NCBI GenBank assembly: GCA_002737365.1 | Contig: NSIL01000010.1 | Location: forward strand, 38,835-102,834 | Source of the DNA: Acidobacterium sp. | Lineage (GTDB): Bacteria; Acidobacteriota; Vicinamibacteria; Vicinamibacterales; UBA2999 | Direction: 5' to 3' | Length of the DNA: 64,000 nucleotides | The notes under the pieces: generated by a model | The model's input: the letters and a program-made list of their open reading frames with translations, nothing else | Database searches by the model: none | Told to the model about the DNA's origin: nothing | Part shown: positions 61,349 through 64,000 of the stretch, one piece after another | Layout: each line of letters opens with the position of its first letter | Numbering within the stretch: position 1 is the stretch's first letter | Translations under genes and position numbers: made by a program

Positions 61349-61377
61349 TTGACGTCAACCCATACAAATGATATGGT
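61349..61377 (+). promoter_or_regulatory. Promoter and operator of the vapBC-like pair
   Basis: TTGACG and TATGGT are separated by 17 bp, a good sigma-70-type pair. The 10-bp palindrome TTGACGTCAA covers the -35, and a CCATA-(7)-TATGG dyad covers the -10. A ribbon-helix-helix antitoxin commonly binds such dyads to repress its own operon. Confidence 0.5.
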
Positions 61378-61384
61378 TTTACAT

Positions 61385-61612
61385 ATGAAGACCACCCTCA
61401 ACATTGATGACGGTGTGATGCTGCGGCTGCGGCGAGAGGCCGCTCGCACGGGCCGCACCATGTCTGAGCTCGTCGAGACCGCACTGCGAGGCCTGCTGCA
61501 GGCCAAGCCGGCGGCGGTCGAACTGCGGCCGCTGCCCTCCTTCACGAGTGGCGGCGCCCTCGTCGACGTCGCCGACCGCGAGGCCCTGTATCGTGCGATG
61601 GAAGGGCGCTGA
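61385..61612 (+). CDS. Ribbon-helix-helix antitoxin (VapB-like)
   Basis: A 75-residue protein with an N-terminal RHH DNA-binding fold (MKTTLNIDDGVMLRLRREAARTG, then MSELVETALRGLL) and a C-terminal tail that would wrap the toxin (PLPSFTSGGALVDVADREALYRAMEGR). ATG 61385 is chosen over the longer ORF because the promoter lies directly in front. The stop overlaps the toxin ATG (TGATG). Confidence 0.88.
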   Translation: MKTTLNIDDGVMLRLRREAARTGRTMSELVETALRGLLQAKPAAVELRPLPSFTSGGALVDVADREALYRAMEGR

Positions 61613-62055
61613 TGTTCGTCGTCGACACCAACGTATTGGTGTACGCCGCCGACGAGAGCGCCGTCGAGCACGCGCGCTGCCGCGCCCTGATCGAGCAATG
61701 GCGCCGACGTCACAGCGCGTGGTTCCTGACCTGGGGCGTGGTCTATGAATTCCTGAGGGTGGTGACCCACCCCAGGGTGATGCGGCAGCCCTGGACGATG
61801 GAGGCCGGCGTCGCGTTCATCGCGGCGCTGCAGGAATCACCCGGTCTGGCGTTCCTGGTACCGACGAACCGCCACGCGGCCGTGCTGACAACGGTGGTTG
61901 CCGAGGTGCCGGGGCTGGCCGGCAACATCATCCACGACAGCCAAACCGCAACCTTGATGCGCGAGCACGGCATTCGCCGCATTTGCACCCGCGATACTGA
62001 CTTCCACCGCTTTCCGTTTCTGGAACCGATCGACCCGCTCACCACCGAGCCGTAA
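61612..62055 (+). CDS. PIN-domain ribonuclease toxin (VapC-like)
   Basis: A 147-residue PIN-fold ribonuclease. The acidic metal-binding residues are visible: MFVVDTNVLVYA (aspartate 5), VYEFLRVVTHPR (glutamate), and NIIHDSQTATLMREHG then CTRDTDFHRF (C-terminal aspartates). It is expected to cleave RNA unless bound by the upstream RHH antitoxin. The TA-type family VapC with VapB of RHH type is common in this kind of genome. Confidence 0.9.
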   Translation: MFVVDTNVLVYAADESAVEHARCRALIEQWRRRHSAWFLTWGVVYEFLRVVTHPRVMRQPWTMEAGVAFIAALQESPGLAFLVPTNRHAAVLTTVVAEVPGLAGNIIHDSQTATLMREHGIRRICTRDTDFHRFPFLEPIDPLTTEP

Positions 62056-62199
62056 CCATTCAGGCCCCCCCCATCAGGGGCGATCAACGGGCGAACCTTA
62101 CACACTCCGGCAATTTCAGCTTCGGGATCCCGGAGGGGCCATGTTAGGCTTGGGGATTAACGTCGACGAGGCGAGAAACCCAATTCAATCAGGTACTTG

Positions 62200-63120
62200 A
62201 TGTTCTCCAAGCGATACACCATCGTCTTCGCCGACCGCACGACCGGAGTCGTGCGTCGCTTCGCGATCAGCGTGAAGGCGGCGGCGACCGTGGTCGTGAT
62301 CGCGACGTGCGTACCGATGCTGGTCGGCGTTGGTGCGGCGTTCAAGGCCAAGTACGACGTGGCGCAGTTGTATGCCTCGCACGCCACGCTGGAACTCGAG
62401 AACGCCAACTACCGCGCCGCCACTGAAACGCTGGCCGGCCAGATCGTGGCGTTGCAGACAACCATGTCGGATCTTGGCGCCAAGGCCGCACTCGACCCTA
62501 GGCTACAGAACTCGATGGACAAGCTCCCCACCGTGGTGAAGAACCGCGCCATGGGCGGCCCGACCGCCAGCGCCGCACTGACCACTGTGATGCCAGGATT
62601 GGCGTCGCCCGAGACCACGTTCAGCGTGCTGAAAGACCTGCTGCAGAGTCTCGAGAGCCGCCTGCAGACGGTTCGCTCCAACGTCGATAAGCGCAACTCG
62701 CTCGCGGCTGCGACCCCATCGATCTGGCCGACCCATGGCTGGCTGTCGTCGAGCATGGGTAACCGCGCCGATCCACTCACTGGCGAGAGAGACTTCCACC
62801 CCGGTCTGGACATCTCCGCCGACAAGGGCGATCCGGTCTACGCCACGGCGGACGGCAAGGTGTCGAGTGCGGCCATGGCCGGCAATTACGGCAACCTCGT
62901 GATCATCGACCACGGCTACGGCATCGAGACGCGCTACGGCCACTTGTCAGCGTTCAAGGTCCGTGACGGCCAAGCGGTGAAGCGCGGCGACCTGCTCGGC
63001 CTGGTGGGCGCCACCGGACGAACCACCGGTTCACACCTGCACTACGAAGTGCGCGCCAACGGCCGCATCCTGAACCCCCTCCAGCTCCTGCTGACTCCCC
63101 GCCGCGCCACCGGCAACTAA
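62200..63120 (+). CDS. M23 family (LytM) metallopeptidase
   Basis: A 306-residue envelope protein. It has a cytoplasmic start, one transmembrane helix (AAATVVVIATCVPMLVGVG), a coiled coil (LYASHATLELENANYRAATETL) and a C-terminal LytM domain. The zinc ligands appear as HPGLDISADKGDPVYA (H and D) and GSHLHYEV (H-x-H). It should cleave peptide cross-links or act as an amidase activator. ATG 62200 has AGG 6 bp upstream; a TTG one codon earlier is possible. It lies 80 bp upstream of secA. Confidence 0.92.
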   Translation: MFSKRYTIVFADRTTGVVRRFAISVKAAATVVVIATCVPMLVGVGAAFKAKYDVAQLYASHATLELENANYRAATETLAGQIVALQTTMSDLGAKAALDPRLQNSMDKLPTVVKNRAMGGPTASAALTTVMPGLASPETTFSVLKDLLQSLESRLQTVRSNVDKRNSLAAATPSIWPTHGWLSSSMGNRADPLTGERDFHPGLDISADKGDPVYATADGKVSSAAMAGNYGNLVIIDHGYGIETRYGHLSAFKVRDGQAVKRGDLLGLVGATGRTTGSHLHYEVRANGRILNPLQLLLTPRRATGN

Positions 63121-63136
63121 ATTTAGCCGGGCTGGC

Positions 63137-63168
63137 CCCGCCGTAGCCTTGGCGAAGGCGGGTATAAT
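63137..63168 (+). promoter_or_regulatory. Dyad abutting a -10 element upstream of secA
   Basis: CCCGCC...GGCGGG arms, with an inner GCC-TT-GGC, form a 26-bp dyad ending one base before an exact TATAAT (63163-63168). The start of secA is 31 bp further on. The dyad covers the -35/-10 spacer, so it may be an operator, or a dispersed repeat that happens to lie there. Confidence 0.4.
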
Positions 63169-63199
63169 CACGGGATAGGCATCCTGCCTTCTTTCCATC

Positions 63200-64000
<801 letters not shown>

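Noticed and set aside
61319-61384. 22-residue N-terminal extension of the RHH antitoxin
   Set aside because: It would place the start upstream of the clear -35/-10 pair, and the residues do not fit the RHH fold.

Overview
The window is 64 kb of dense, GC-rich chromosome from a diderm (LPS-bearing, Gram-negative-type) bacterium. It carries Lpt lipopolysaccharide export genes, a complete Tol-Pal set, many lipoproteins, a type IV pilus/type II secretion-like cluster, and core genes such as guaA, dnaE, accA, recJ, rpoN, recN, miaB, secA and ssb. Gene fusions, an HPr-kinase-linked partial PTS and characteristic dispersed palindromes suggest an Acidobacteriota member, probably near the Vicinamibacteria. 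That assignment is inference from memory; no search was run. No rRNA, tRNA, CRISPR array, prophage or intact insertion sequence was recognised.

Layout. 1-3.3 kb: a PLP aminotransferase, a two-gene DUF2283 module and a beta-propeller lipoprotein. 3.6-21.7 kb: a PQQ-propeller protein on the minus strand, then a long plus-strand run: guaA, dnaE, accA, recJ, an LptC-LptA fusion, lptB, rpoN, hprK, rapZ, EIIA-Man, HPr, EI and a cupin. 21.7-27.1 kb (minus): tolQ-tolR-tolA-tolB-pal-cpoB and ssb, convergent with the previous run across a shared hairpin. 27.3-32.6 kb (plus): recN, miaB, a bifunctional-nuclease gene, parA and parB. An AT-rich island between parB and the convergent GH57 gene holds a candidate XerCD dif site.

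32.7-46.7 kb: GH57 glycosidase, an LptF-LptG fusion, a PHP-type hydrolase, a Xer recombinase, and an amino-sugar/peptidoglycan recycling group (murQ, nagB, BadF-type kinase, GHL10 glycosidase, SSS symporter, AmiE-like serine hydrolase). 46.7-54.2 kb (minus): GspF, GspE, PilM, PilN, PilO, a cohesin-like small protein and three pseudopilins, with no secretin. 54.3-64 kb: a lipoprotein, an isolated microcompartment shell protein plus CoA-acylating aldehyde dehydrogenase, MltD, ComM, a VapBC-like pair, an M23 peptidase and the start of secA.

The genes work together around the envelope. Lpt proteins export LPS, Tol-Pal ties outer membrane to cell wall, MltD and M23 enzymes cut peptidoglycan, and the recycling group would recover its amino sugars. 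The PTS proteins lack any membrane permease here, and their linkage to rpoN and HPr kinase suggests a regulatory role. Three decayed genes sit at the edges of the secretion cluster and beside comM. Two families of short repeats, an 18-bp palindrome and a 9-bp in-frame tandem array, recur across the window.
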